Notes: generated by a model not told the origin, from the sequence alone. 48,566 bases of DNA from Rhodoferax sp. (GCA_029866205.1 JARWZT010000023.1:1-48566); one strand, 5' to 3'; shown: positions 18,677-27,037, numbered from the stretch's first letter. Program-made: numbers and translations.

Positions 18677-20254
18677 TCAGTCCGGAATCCGCAACTTCAC
18701 GGCCAACAGAGACAACGCACCCAAAGCGTTTTTTATATTTGCGATGCCGCAATAGACATAATGGTCCGGGCGGACAATGGCACCGATACAGGAACTTCCC
18801 AAGAGATACTCTTTGATCAGGGGCGTAGTTTCTTGTACATGCAGTATCTGCGCGTGCTTACTGTTGTGCGGCAAGATTTTTTCGTGCACGACTACCAGCT
18901 CCGCAGGCAGTTTCGAGGCTGCGGTGCAAAGCTCCTCCAATTCAGATTCGTTCATCGATTCGGCCAAAACGACCATGTGAAAACAGGGCGACAAAACGTC
19001 ATCCAACAATACGTCTGTTCGACCTAATGCAACAACGAGAGGTTGAGGAAAGACCATCCCCGACAATGGGGCGGCGGAATCGAGAAATCCAACAGAAAAG
19101 GGGGGAATCAGGTCTTGGCGAATGATGGTTCGGCCAAGGCCTGCTGTGGCTTCAGAGATCTCTGCGTCGCGAATTTTCGCCTTCTCAATATTGCGTTCTG
19201 AAATGATCAGCCCGCAGTCCTTTGCCAATAGCGTGGTTGCGACAACGTTGGGGCGGCGTTCATCTTCATAGCTCTTTAGCAAGCTTTCTGGCGCTTTACC
19301 TGAAACAACATGCTCTAGTTTCCATGCCAAGTTGCCCGCGTCACGAATTCCCTGGCACATGCCCTGTCCTAAAAATGGGGGCGTTTGGTGGGCGCTGTCG
19401 CCAGCAAGGAATACGCGCCTTTCTTGCCATTTCCGAACAACCAGCGCATGAAAACGGTAGGACGCTGCCCGCCATATATCTGCTTCACCGGGTTTGATCC
19501 AAGGGGCCATGAGCGCCCAAAGCTGATCTTCTTGAATGACAGCATCTGACGAATCAGTGGGCAGTGTCATGAATTCCCATCTGCGATGGTTGCCCGGGCA
19601 GCAAATCATGGTGCTGGGTCTGGCAGGGCTGCAATACTGGACATTGGTCTGAGGCAATTTATCCAGGAAAGCCTCCTTCACTTTCATGTCCACGACCAAC
19701 CACGGCTCGTCATAGTCCAGGTTTTCTAAGTCAATATTCAGGTGGCTTCTGATGGAGCTAGACGCTCCATCGCAGCCGACCAAGTATTTGGCCTCGCAGG
19801 TTTCAGACTGCCGATTTTCATTGAGAAGATGAAGTGTGACCGACCCGCGCTGCTGTTCAAATGACTGAAACTCAAAGCCCAAATTGACCTGAACACTGGG
19901 CATGCTGGCGATCTGGTTGCGAAGCGCTCGTTCAACCCCCGGCTGGTCACACGTGAAATGCGGATCCCAGGTTAATGGATAGGGCTTGGGCATATGTTTG
20001 AAGTGCTGAAGCACACGCCCATCGGCACCGAGATAAATTTCTTCACGAAACGGTTCAATGAACGGTTTTATCGCCTCGCTTATTCCTACGCGCTGAAAAA
20101 TCCGCATTGCATCATGGTCGAATCCAACGGCCCGTGGCATGGGATAGATGTCATGGTTTTTATCAAACACCACGACATCGACTCCCAGCTTGCCGAGCAG
20201 GCCGGCAAGAGTAGCTCCTACAGGGCCATATCCAATAATGGCAACGTCATGCAT
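18677..20254 (-). CDS. FAD-dependent aromatic monooxygenase, MhpA/resorcinol-hydroxylase type
   Basis: This class A flavoprotein hydroxylase inserts one oxygen into a phenolic ring using NAD(P)H. It has 525 residues from ATG 20254 (MHDVAIIGYGPVG, GxGxxG at 8-13); an in-frame TTG upstream at 20275 is less likely. The DG motif LVGCDGASSSIR lies near 162 and the GD motif LAGDSAHQTPPFLGQGMCQG near 285, the latter nearly as in 3-(3-hydroxyphenyl)propionate hydroxylase. It is the first gene of the operon, 268 bases downstream of the TetR stop. Its composition is AT-richer than the core genes. In the proposed route it would prepare the ring for the dioxygenase. Confidence 0.9.
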   Translation of the reverse strand: MHDVAIIGYGPVGATLAGLLGKLGVDVVVFDKNHDIYPMPRAVGFDHDAMRIFQRVGISEAIKPFIEPFREEIYLGADGRVLQHFKHMPKPYPLTWDPHFTCDQPGVERALRNQIASMPSVQVNLGFEFQSFEQQRGSVTLHLLNENRQSETCEAKYLVGCDGASSSIRSHLNIDLENLDYDEPWLVVDMKVKEAFLDKLPQTNVQYCSPARPSTMICCPGNHRRWEFMTLPTDSSDAVIQEDQLWALMAPWIKPGEADIWRAASYRFHALVVRKWQERRVFLAGDSAHQTPPFLGQGMCQGIRDAGNLAWKLEHVVSGKAPESLLKSYEDERRPNVVATTLLAKDCGLIISERNIEKAKIRDAEISEATAGLGRTIIRQDLIPPFSVGFLDSAAPLSGMVFPQPLVVALGRTDVLLDDVLSPCFHMVVLAESMNESELEELCTAASKLPAELVVVHEKILPHNSKHAQILHVQETTPLIKEYLLGSSCIGAIVRPDHYVYCGIANIKNALGALSLLAVKLRIPD

Positions 20255-20478
20255 GGTGGTTCTCAAACAAGCCAAGCAGAGGCGATTGCTTCACCGGCGG
20301 CAACAATTTGCAAGGCTGATCGCCCACCGGCAGGGCGCCCCTGACACGTGCCTCCACGTGGCGGCACATCAGGCTTGGAAAAGCGTGCGCACGGACCGCT
20401 GGCCAGTGCAACGGACATGGAGTCCAAATACGGTGACTTGGTGTGGCGCAACGACATAGGAAATCCTAAGAAGAGTTT

Positions 20479-20504
20479 TTTATTATGCCTATCGACATAA
20501 TAAA
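20479..20504. promoter_or_regulatory. Palindrome upstream of the catabolic operon, candidate TetR operator
   Basis: A perfect inverted repeat with 9-base arms TTTATTATG (20479-20487) and CATAATAAA (20496-20504) surrounds the 8-base spacer CCTATCGA. It lies about 225 bases upstream of the monooxygenase start and just past the regulator stop, in AT-rich sequence. A related 27-base site occurs on the other side of the regulator gene at 21302-21328. Size and symmetry suit a TetR dimer. Binding is inferred. Confidence 0.5.
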
Positions 20505-20509
20505 TTCCG

Positions 20510-20527
20510 CCTAGGGCTTTCCCTAGG
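20510..20527 (-). other. Hairpin over the TetR stop codon
   Basis: Perfect 7-base arms CCTAGGG (20510-20516) and CCCTAGG (20521-20527) enclose a 4-base loop; the regulator stop TAG is inside the right arm. On the minus strand no T-run follows, so it is not a typical terminator. It could protect the message end or partly separate regulator and operon transcription. Confidence 0.4.
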
Positions 20528-21221
20528 TTTTGACGAGAAGACCGCGCATGAATTGAAAAAGCAAATCGCCGTGGCGCTCTATGTAGACGTCTGAATAGAC
20601 ATCGACGCCATAGGCTTTACGAATGACTTCTGCCTCCATGAAAGCAAAATTCATAACCCCCAAGACGATGGGCACGATGTGCTCGACTGGCGGCGGCGAT
20701 GCGGCCGTGCCTTGCATCAAGGCAATCCCGCTTAGCAGGTTTTTTGCTACGGCATAGCTGGGCAGCAAAAAATGCGTTTGTATCCATTGCGCACGCGGTC
20801 CACCTTTGGCGGTCTCGTCTATCACGATGTGCACCAATGCAGGATGTCGAGACGCAAAAACCACCAACTGCCTGGAAATCTGCCTCAATAAATCTTGGAT
20901 TGGCAGTGCGTTCAAGCCTTTTCGGAAACTCGCCAACTCGTCCATCAAGTTAGCCACCGCGCCATTCACTGCGGCCTCCCACAGCACTTCTTTGGATGCG
21001 AAGTGGTAATGCACCAGCGGTTTGGCCACGCCGGCCAGGCGGGCAATATCGGCAATGCTGGTGCCTTGAAAACCCGCGCGGCCAAACGCCTTGAGGGCCG
21101 CCTCGCGGATCACCACAGCGGCATCAATATCGCTCTTAACAGGGCGTCCGCGTCTGCGGGGAGTGGGTATGTCAGGTGGGTCCGCCAGCATGGTTGTTGC
21201 ACTGTAACCCAATTGCTTCAT
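20523..21221 (-). CDS. TetR/AcrR-family transcriptional regulator
   Basis: This 232-residue repressor-type regulator has a basic N-terminal arm (RRRGRPVKS), then the helix-turn-helix AALKAFGRAGFQGTSIADIA and the recognition helix AGVAKPLVHYHFASKEVLWE (about 40-82). The C-terminal ligand domain includes a CECR-like HPALVHIVIDETAKGGPRA. It is co-directional with and upstream of the six-gene operon and probably controls it in response to the aromatic substrate. The site before ATG 21221 is weak (AAAGG directly adjacent); an internal ATG at codon 11 is an alternative start. Confidence 0.87.
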   Translation of the reverse strand: MKQLGYSATTMLADPPDIPTPRRRGRPVKSDIDAAVVIREAALKAFGRAGFQGTSIADIARLAGVAKPLVHYHFASKEVLWEAAVNGAVANLMDELASFRKGLNALPIQDLLRQISRQLVVFASRHPALVHIVIDETAKGGPRAQWIQTHFLLPSYAVAKNLLSGIALMQGTAASPPPVEHIVPIVLGVMNFAFMEAEVIRKAYGVDVYSDVYIERHGDLLFQFMRGLLVKT

Positions 21222-21301
21222 ACCTTTATAGGACTTAATCCACCGCGAAGACGCTTAGCAAGACCGCCCGCGAACGACTCAGCAAAAGTCTTAAACGGGG
21301 A

Positions 21302-21328
21302 TTTATTTATACCATTCGTTATATTAAA
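21302..21328. promoter_or_regulatory. Second AT-rich imperfect palindrome upstream of tetR, candidate operator
   Basis: The 27-base sequence begins TTTATTTATAC and ends GTTATATTAAA around ATTC. Its outer arms (TTTA..., ...TAAA) and length match the better palindrome at 20479-20504, with a similar centre. It lies about 80 bases upstream of the TetR start and about 80 bases before the broken plus-strand gene at 21407, so one site could control divergent transcription. Symmetry is imperfect. Confidence 0.38.
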
Positions 21329-21406
21329 TCAGGTTGACTTTTCTTAACTTGCGCCTTTTCAGGAAGGCCTTGACTTTTCAACCTTGATAACACTCTGGAG
21401 ATAAAC

Positions 21407-21549
21407 ATGCAAAAAAAACGCAACAAGACGACTTGAAATCCGCTCTGAAAACAATCGTAAGCGGCACCTCTTTGGCGCTTTTGATGCGCAATGCCTGGGC
21501 CGAACGGGTCACAAATTACGCTTCGTTTCAAACCGCAGCTTGCAAATAG
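21407..21549 (+). pseudogene. Frameshifted and truncated start of an exported protein gene
   Basis: An ideal GGAG (21397-21400) precedes ATG 21407, but the frame stops after nine codons following a run of eight A (21411-21418). One extra A would give MQKKTQQDDLKSALKTIVSG continuing TSLALLMRNAWA, a plausible signal peptide with an AWA cleavage site. The frame then ends at 21549, after about 48 codons, directly before the htpX terminator. I read this as the remnant of a divergently transcribed outer-membrane or binding-protein gene linked to the catabolic operon. A slippery A-run raises the alternative of sequencing error or slippage, but the truncation remains. Confidence 0.38.
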
Positions 21550-21551
21550 CC

Positions 21552-21588
21552 AAAAAAAAGCGAGCACCACACGCAGGCGGTGCTCGCT
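21552..21588 (-). terminator. Rho-independent terminator of htpX
   Basis: On the minus strand a perfect 10-bp stem (AGCGAGCACC / GGTGCTCGCT, 10-base loop) runs into eight T residues (A-run 21552-21559 on the plus strand). It starts 23 bases after the htpX stop. Confidence 0.88.
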
Positions 21589-21611
21589 TCGGCGGCAATC
21601 AGCCCCAAGAA

Positions 21612-22481
21612 TTAGCTATTTTGCAAAGCCGCAATGCGCTCTTCAATCGGCGGGTGGGTGCTAAAGAGCTGGCCTATACCCCCAGCAATGCCAAACGCCG
21701 CCACGCTTTTGGGCAGTTCGCCGGTGTGCAAGCCGCCCAAGCGCGCCAACGCGTTGACCATGGGCTGCTTGCGGCCCATCAGCTGCGCCGCACCAGAATC
21801 CGCCCGAAACTCGCGGTGGCGTGAAAACCAGGCCACCACGATGGCCGCAGCAAAGCCCAACACGATGTCCAGCACGATGGTGGTAATCCAGTAACCCATG
21901 CCGGGACCCGTATCGCGGTCGTCGCCCTTGCGCAAAAAGCTGTCCACCGCGTAGCCGATCACGCGGCTCAAAAACACCACAAAGGTGTTCATCACGCCCT
22001 GAATCAGCGTCATGGTCACCATGTCGCCATTGGCGATGTGGGCGACTTCGTGGGCGATAACGGCTTCGACCTCTTCGCGCGTCATGCCTTGCAGCAAGCC
22101 GGTGGACACCGCCACCAGCGCCGAGTTCTTGAATGCACCCGTGGCGAAGGCGTTGGCATCGCCCTCAAAAATTCCGACCTCGGGCATGCCGATTTGCGAC
22201 TTGTCGGCAAACTTGCGCACCGTGTCCACGATCCAGGCCTCGTCGGCGTTTTGCGGCTGCTCGATCACGCGCACGCCCGAGCTCCACTTGGCCAGGGGCT
22301 TGCTGATCAGGAGCGAGATAAACGCGCCGCCAAAGCCCATGATCAGCGCGTAGCCCAACAGCGCGCCCAGGTTCAGTCCGTTGGACGTAAGGTAGCGGTT
22401 AACGCCCAGCAGGCTGGCCACAATGCCCAGCACCACGACCACCAAGACGTTGGTCAGTACAAACAACAAAATACGTTTCAT
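21612..22481 (-). CDS. htpX: Membrane zinc metalloprotease HtpX
   Basis: This inner-membrane endopeptidase of the M48 family degrades misfolded membrane proteins alongside FtsH. It has 289 residues. Two N-terminal membrane segments (about 4-25 and 38-60) are followed by the zinc motif HEVAH (144-148), two further hydrophobic segments around 155-215, and the third ligand region [13 protein letters not shown]. The end [14 protein letters not shown] is family-typical. Transcription ends at the strong terminator just downstream. Envelope-stress control is known for the family; nothing specific is visible here. Confidence 0.96.
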   Translation of the reverse strand: MKRILLFVLTNVLVVVVLGIVASLLGVNRYLTSNGLNLGALLGYALIMGFGGAFISLLISKPLAKWSSGVRVIEQPQNADEAWIVDTVRKFADKSQIGMPEVGIFEGDANAFATGAFKNSALVAVSTGLLQGMTREEVEAVIAHEVAHIANGDMVTMTLIQGVMNTFVVFLSRVIGYAVDSFLRKGDDRDTGPGMGYWITTIVLDIVLGFAAAIVVAWFSRHREFRADSGAAQLMGRKQPMVNALARLGGLHTGELPKSVAAFGIAGGIGQLFSTHPPIEERIAALQNS

Positions 22482-22615
22482 ATAAATCCTCCTACAAGAG
22501 ACAGAGTCCCGAAGCCACTACCCGCCCCTAGACGGGCGTACGCGAGACATATTAGGGCGGACGTCGTCAAACACAAGCTGCGGACCGTTTTTTGGGCCCA
22601 GAAAAACTGCGGCTT

Positions 22616-23380
22616 TTAGGAGCCCGGTGCCCGGGGCGTTCGGGGCGCACGAAATACCGCAGGGTCTTCATAAAACCCGGGGGCTTCGTTGGCGCTCCAC
22701 CAACCGGGCACACCCAACACCGGCAAATGGGCAAACGGTTTGGCCGCCAATTTGTCGGCGCTCAGGTCATGCGCCATCCAGCCGTCCATGGCCGCCAGAC
22801 CGGGCGCACCAGCCTGTACGCGGTAGACGTGGGCAGTGATCCCTTTGCGTGGCTCGACCAGCTTTTCCAGCAGCGCATGGCCAAACAAAATCAGCTGTGC
22901 CTGTTCCCACAGCGGCCGCAGAGTGACAAACAATCTTGTCCATTCTTTGGCCACCAGGGCCTGCCACAGGGCATCGGGTGCCTGCAAAAAAGCGGCGTTT
23001 TCATCAAAAACCGTGATTCCGTCACGCGCTGGGCCGCGCACACTCTGGATGCCGCTGCACGCAATCTGCTCGGCCTGCAGGGCGTTGAGTCGGGTCTTGG
23101 TATGCGGGAAATGCAGCCAGCACAGTCCATTGAAAAAGTCGTGCAGGCCCTCGCGCGTGGGCACCTGGCGGCTACGAAAAATAAACGCCTCGTACGCCTC
23201 GCCCTGGGGTAGCGCATGCTGGGGCACAAACCGCACCGGACTGTGGGGGGTGCAATGGGCGTTCAGCGCCGACGCACTACAGGAGCCCGACAGCGCCTGC
23301 CCGGCCACTGCCTGGCCTTGGGCGCGCCAGGCGGCGAGCCACGGGGCGTCCCAGTCGATGGCGTCTAGGCCAAGCGCCAT
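22616..23380 (-). CDS. DUF3025 domain protein
   Basis: This conserved protein of unknown function has 254 residues and no signal peptide or membrane segment. Family blocks are [48 protein letters not shown], and the C-terminal [15 protein letters not shown]. Its start overlaps the pyrC stop by 16 bases, so the two are probably translated together; this pairing hints at co-regulation but not at a function. A 134-base gap separates it from htpX. Confidence 0.82.
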   Translation of the reverse strand: MALGLDAIDWDAPWLAAWRAQGQAVAGQALSGSCSASALNAHCTPHSPVRFVPQHALPQGEAYEAFIFRSRQVPTREGLHDFFNGLCWLHFPHTKTRLNALQAEQIACSGIQSVRGPARDGITVFDENAAFLQAPDALWQALVAKEWTRLFVTLRPLWEQAQLILFGHALLEKLVEPRKGITAHVYRVQAGAPGLAAMDGWMAHDLSADKLAAKPFAHLPVLGVPGWWSANEAPGFYEDPAVFRAPRTPRAPGS

Positions 23381-24405
23381 TGCAATGCTTCGCCGCCCGC
23401 CAGCGGCTTGAGCACCGCCTCACCAAAGGCGTAGCCCTCCGGGGGCGTCCAGCTTTCGCGGCGCAGCGTGACGCTGCCGGCATTGCGTGGCAAGGCATAA
23501 AAGTCGGGGCCAAAAAAGCTGGCAAACCCTTCCAGCCGGTCCAGCGCCCCGGCCGCCTCAAAGGCCTGGGCGTACAACTCGATGGCAGCGTGCGCGGTGT
23601 AGCAGCCGGCACAGCCGCTGGCGTGTTCTTTCAGGTGGGCGGCATGGGGCGCGCTGTCGGTACCCAAAAAGAACTGGGGCGAGCCGCTGGTGGCGGCCTC
23701 AACCAGCGCCAGCCGATGGGTTTCGCGCTTGAGTACCGGCAGGCAGTAATAGTGCGGTCGGATACCGCCCTTGAAGATGGCGTTTCGGTTGTACAGCAGA
23801 TGGTGGGCGGTGATGGTGGCCGCCGTCAGTGGGCCCGCGCTGTGCACGTACTGCGCTGCCTCTCGGGTGGTGATGTGCTCAAAGACGATTTTCAGACCCG
23901 GGAAATCGCGGCGCAGGGGAATAAGCTGCTGGTCAATGAACACTGCCTCACGGTCGAACAGGTCAATCTCACTGTCTGTGACCTCGCCGTGCACCAGCAG
24001 CGGCATTCCGGCGCGCTGCATGGCTTCCAGCGTGGGGTAGGTTTTTCGCAAGTCCGTGACGCCCGCGTCGCTGTTGGTGGTGGCACCCGCCGGGTAGAGC
24101 TTGACCGCTACCACGCCCGCAGCGTGGGCGCGCGCGATTTCGTCGGCTGGCAAGTTGTCCGTCAGGTACAGCGTCATCAGCGGCTCAAAGGCCATGCCGG
24201 GCGGCACAGCGGCCAAAATCCGTTCGCGGTAGGCCTGGGCCTGGGCGGCGGTGGTGACCGGGGGCTTGAGGTTGGGCATAACTACGGCACGGCCAAACTG
24301 GGCAGCGGTGTGGGGCACCACCGTGGTGAGTGCTTGGCCATCGCGCAAATGCACGTGCCAGTCGTCGGGGCGGGTCAGGGTCAGGGTATCGGCCGTGGTG
24401 GTCAT
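23365..24405 (-). CDS. pyrC: Dihydroorotase
   Basis: This class II dihydroorotase closes carbamoyl-aspartate to dihydroorotate in de novo pyrimidine synthesis. It has 346 residues, the usual length. The binuclear zinc site is visible: [10 protein letters not shown] (His17, His19), the carboxylated lysine in VAVKLYPAG (Lys102), the histidines in LVHGEVTD and IVFEHITT, and the catalytic Asp in FLGTDSAPH. The window thus contains both a synthesis gene and, at its start, the breakdown pathway for pyrimidines, in separate transcription units. Confidence 0.96.
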   Translation of the reverse strand: MTTTADTLTLTRPDDWHVHLRDGQALTTVVPHTAAQFGRAVVMPNLKPPVTTAAQAQAYRERILAAVPPGMAFEPLMTLYLTDNLPADEIARAHAAGVVAVKLYPAGATTNSDAGVTDLRKTYPTLEAMQRAGMPLLVHGEVTDSEIDLFDREAVFIDQQLIPLRRDFPGLKIVFEHITTREAAQYVHSAGPLTAATITAHHLLYNRNAIFKGGIRPHYYCLPVLKRETHRLALVEAATSGSPQFFLGTDSAPHAAHLKEHASGCAGCYTAHAAIELYAQAFEAAGALDRLEGFASFFGPDFYALPRNAGSVTLRRESWTPPEGYAFGEAVLKPLAGGEALQWRLA

Positions 24406-24501
24406 AACGTGGGGAAAAAAGTGGGTGGGCGCCGGTTTTGCGCGCTCAAAGCGCTATTGTCCCAGAGCTGGCCCAGCGGCCCGGACAGCCGACGGCACTT
24501 G

Positions 24502-25473
24502 TCAGGCGGTGCGGCTTGAGCGCAAGTAATCCCAAAGCGCCTGCGCACTGTGCTGTGCGTCACTGGCAGGCACGCGCTGGGGTGCAGCGCCGGGGCGATG
24601 GTGTTCCGTGAGATGCGGGCGTTCGCGGTAGGCGCGCATTTCCATGGTGATCTGCATTGCATCCAGCTCAGGCGGGAGCGCGCTGACCAATTTGTGGGTG
24701 GCTAGCTCGTTTTGCACCGCACTGCGAGGCAAGAAGGCAACGCCATGGCCTTCCAAAGCCATGGCTTTCAGGCCCTCGGCCATATCGGTCTCGTAAACCC
24801 GCTCCAGGTGAATGGCGGTGGGCGCGGCTTTCAGGATCAGGTCCACCATTTGCCCCAGATACGCGCCTTCAGCATAGGCCAGATAGGGCAGCGGCTGACC
24901 CGGCTTGCCCGGCAGCTGAAACATCGGCGCACCCAGCGCATCGGGTTTGGCGTAGGGCGCCAGCACTTCCTCGCCCAAGCTGACCATGTCAAAGCGGTCC
25001 GACGCCAACTGGTAGGGCTGCGAGGGGTGGTGGTAGGCGATCAGCACGTCGCAGTTGCCCTCCACCAGACGGGTGACGGCATCGTGCACATTGAGCGCAA
25101 TGAGGCGGCTTTTGAGAGGCCCAAAATGCTCGCGCAGCCCCGATACCCAGGCCGGAAAAAACGTAAAGGCCAACGTGTGCGGAACCGCAAACTCCACCAC
25201 ATCCTGCCCCGGCGCCGTGTGGCCGCGCAGCATGGCGCGCGTGGTTTGCAGTGCCTGCAACACCTCCAGCGCTTGGTCATACAGCGTAGCGCCCGCAGCC
25301 GTCAGGCGCGTCGGATACGAACTGCGGTCCACCAAGTCCACACCGGCCCAGGCTTCCAAGGACTGGATGCGGCGCGAAAATGCCGGTTGCGTCACATGGC
25401 GCAGTTGGGCGGAACGGCTGAAACTGCGGGTTTCAGCGAGCGAGACAAAGTCTTCGAGCCATTTGGTTTCCAT
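24502..25473 (-). CDS. LysR-family transcriptional regulator
   Basis: This 323-residue regulator starts at ATG 25473 (METKWLEDFVSLAETRSFSR), the canonical LysR opening; an upstream in-frame start at 25512 adds non-family residues. The helix-turn-helix covers about residues 1-65 (RSAQLRHVTQPAFSRRIQSLE). The effector domain spans about 90-300, and the final stretch is Arg/His-rich. It lies 38 bases after the transpeptidase-like gene in the same direction. The targets are not apparent. Confidence 0.86.
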   Translation of the reverse strand: METKWLEDFVSLAETRSFSRSAQLRHVTQPAFSRRIQSLEAWAGVDLVDRSSYPTRLTAAGATLYDQALEVLQALQTTRAMLRGHTAPGQDVVEFAVPHTLAFTFFPAWVSGLREHFGPLKSRLIALNVHDAVTRLVEGNCDVLIAYHHPSQPYQLASDRFDMVSLGEEVLAPYAKPDALGAPMFQLPGKPGQPLPYLAYAEGAYLGQMVDLILKAAPTAIHLERVYETDMAEGLKAMALEGHGVAFLPRSAVQNELATHKLVSALPPELDAMQITMEMRAYRERPHLTEHHRPGAAPQRVPASDAQHSAQALWDYLRSSRTA

Positions 25474-25511
25474 GGCTGAAATTATGGCTGTTGACGAGTG
25501 CGCACCCCGCA

Positions 25512-26351
25512 CTACTTATCGGGCCGGGTGGCAGCCCATGCGGGTCGGGCCAAGTGCTCGGTCTGCACCACCACCAAATAGCGGCCCGACCATGGGGTGG
25601 GCTCGCGGTCTGGCGCAAGCATCCAAAGGGCTTGACCCTGCGCCAGCGCGCGCTCGTAGTCGGCGTCCAGTACGCCAAAGTGGTCGAGCAATCGATTGAC
25701 GCTGGCCGGTATGCGGATACATCCCTTGGAGCGTGCCTGCCCCAACAGGGGTTCCAGCACATCAGGATCGGTCGCGTGCATTTGCAGGCGCATGGCGCTG
25801 GCGTGGCCATTGCCCCAGCCGCGCGCCGCCGTCTGCCAACCAAAGTCAAACACCCGCATGCCCTGTACGCCATAGCCCCGGATGCCGTTTTCGTTATACG
25901 TGCCTTCGGCTCGGAAGTCGGGATTTTCCAAGGTGTGCGCAAACACCCCCAAGGGCGTTTCAAAATAGTCAAAACGACCAGCGCGGCCGGTCGAGACCAG
26001 TGCGGCGCCGATCAACAGGGCGGGACCTTGGGCCGGTTTCCAGTACAGCAGCAGCGCCTGCACTATCGCACTGCGGTCGACCAGAACCACATACTGCGGT
26101 GGCTGCAGGCCCAAACCCCGTTCAGCCCAAACGCTTGCCAGCAAATCGGCGTAGCGGCGGGCCTCGTCGGCGGGCACCTGGAGCGGCTGAACGACGCTTG
26201 AATTCCAATGCGGGATCAAGTCCAAGGGGGACGAGAGCGGCGCCGCTGCGCAGTCTGCGAAGAGCGCGCAGCGGAGCAGCAAACCACCAAAGAACACAGC
26301 CGCGCCAACGCGGCGCGGTGCTGCGGCCCAAGGCCATTTACTTGACCGCAA
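25512..26351 (-). CDS. L,D-transpeptidase (YkuD)-like protein
   Basis: This is a predicted envelope enzyme that cross-links or anchors peptidoglycan through its catalytic cysteine. The YkuD-type end is clear: RLQMHATDPDVLEPLLGQ, then the active-site SKGCIRIP. Family context also appears in ETPLGVFAHTLENPDF. No ATG lies in frame near the expected start. A TTG at 26351, inside the end of hsp20, gives MRSSKWPWAAAPRRVGAAVF, leading into LLLRCALFADCAAA, a good signal peptide (279 residues). A GTG at 26297 is the alternative. An ATG at 26338 (TAAATG with the hsp20 stop) is in another frame. The start is uncertain. Confidence 0.75.
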   Translation of the reverse strand: MRSSKWPWAAAPRRVGAAVFFGGLLLRCALFADCAAAPLSSPLDLIPHWNSSVVQPLQVPADEARRYADLLASVWAERGLGLQPPQYVVLVDRSAIVQALLLYWKPAQGPALLIGAALVSTGRAGRFDYFETPLGVFAHTLENPDFRAEGTYNENGIRGYGVQGMRVFDFGWQTAARGWGNGHASAMRLQMHATDPDVLEPLLGQARSKGCIRIPASVNRLLDHFGVLDADYERALAQGQALWMLAPDREPTPWSGRYLVVVQTEHLARPAWAATRPDK

Positions 26352-26766
26352 TCCGGTGGGAGGTCGAGCCCGCCTTTTTCGGCAAGTCCAAGGTGAGCAC
26401 GCCGTCTTCGTACTTCGCAACGGCCTTGGTGTCGTCCACCTCGGTAGCCAGCGTGAAGGCGCGCGATACCGAGCCAAAGTAACGCTCGTTGCGCCAAACC
26501 TTGCCGTCGGCGTCTTTGGTTTCAAGCTCGTCGGCTGTCTGTGCGTCGATTTGCACCAGATTGCCGTCCACACGGACGTTGATGTTGTCCTTTTTCACAC
26601 CCGGCATATCGGCGCGCACCTTGAAATGGCCGTCTTTTTCGGTGACATCGACCCGGATATCGAGTTCGCCACCCATGCGCTCCGAACGGAAGGGCGCCAT
26701 CATGCGGCGAAAAACGACTTCAAAAGGATCACTCAAATTGCTCTCAAACAGGCTCAGGTTGCTCAT
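26338..26766 (-). CDS. Small heat-shock protein, Hsp20/alpha-crystallin family
   Basis: This ATP-independent holdase chaperone has 142 residues from ATG 26766 (GGAG eight bases upstream); the longer frame upstream is not coding-like. The alpha-crystallin domain runs from about 45 to the end, with DIRVDVTEKDGHFKVRADMP, GVKKDNINVRVDGNLVQI, a long charged insert, and YEDGVLTLDLPKK. The short C-terminal end (STSHRIAVK) has an I-x-V element. It is divergent from the host-attachment-type gene and close to an ftsH paralogue, consistent with a protein-quality-control neighbourhood. Confidence 0.93.
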   Translation of the reverse strand: MSNLSLFESNLSDPFEVVFRRMMAPFRSERMGGELDIRVDVTEKDGHFKVRADMPGVKKDNINVRVDGNLVQIDAQTADELETKDADGKVWRNERYFGSVSRAFTLATEVDDTKAVAKYEDGVLTLDLPKKAGSTSHRIAVK

Positions 26767-26931
26767 GGCAGTCACTCCAAAAAGATAAGGAAAGGATGAA
26801 AGGAAAACAGGGGACTTCGGACTAAAGACCACTGCACCGGGGACCACGTTAAGCGGCAAGCATCGGAGGCCCGGTGCGCAAAATCAACATTTGTGCAGCT
26901 GCGTGTGGTGCATCCAGACGGCCTTGGTGAG

Positions 26932-26949
26932 AGATCAAAGCATTGATCT
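26932..26949. promoter_or_regulatory. Palindrome in the hsp20 / host-attachment divergent region
   Basis: Perfect 7-base arms AGATCAA and TTGATCT flank the spacer AGCA; a further half-site GAGATCAAAA lies at about 26988-26998. Both are in the 271-base region between two divergent genes, so this could be a regulator site. No regulator is identified. Confidence 0.33.
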
Positions 26950-27037
26950 GACGCAAAGAATTTTTGGGGGGTTGACTTAGATTGGCGGAGATCAAAAGGC
27001 CCGCGATGACCGCCCCCTCCAAACGAAAGGATTTGCC

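Larger units (their letters stand above)
21222..21611. other. Divergent control region and accessory-block edge
   Basis: These 390 bases between tetR and the htpX stop contain the second candidate operator (21302-21328), a broken plus-strand gene start with a good ribosome site (21407-21549), and the htpX terminator (21552-21588). No intact gene is visible. The sequence up to about 21410 is clearly AT-richer than the flanking core genes. Confidence 0.5.

Noticed and set aside
20263..20457. 64-codon frame between tetR and the monooxygenase
   Set aside because: No ribosome site, no family resemblance and low-complexity composition; treated as leader.
23380..24519. 379-codon frame antisense to pyrC
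   Set aside because: Shadow of the dihydroorotase gene; no recognisable domain.
26767..27037. Heat-shock sigma-32 promoter for hsp20
   Set aside because: Candidate elements (for example CTTGCCG ... CCCCGGT on the minus strand) match the consensus poorly and have wrong spacing.
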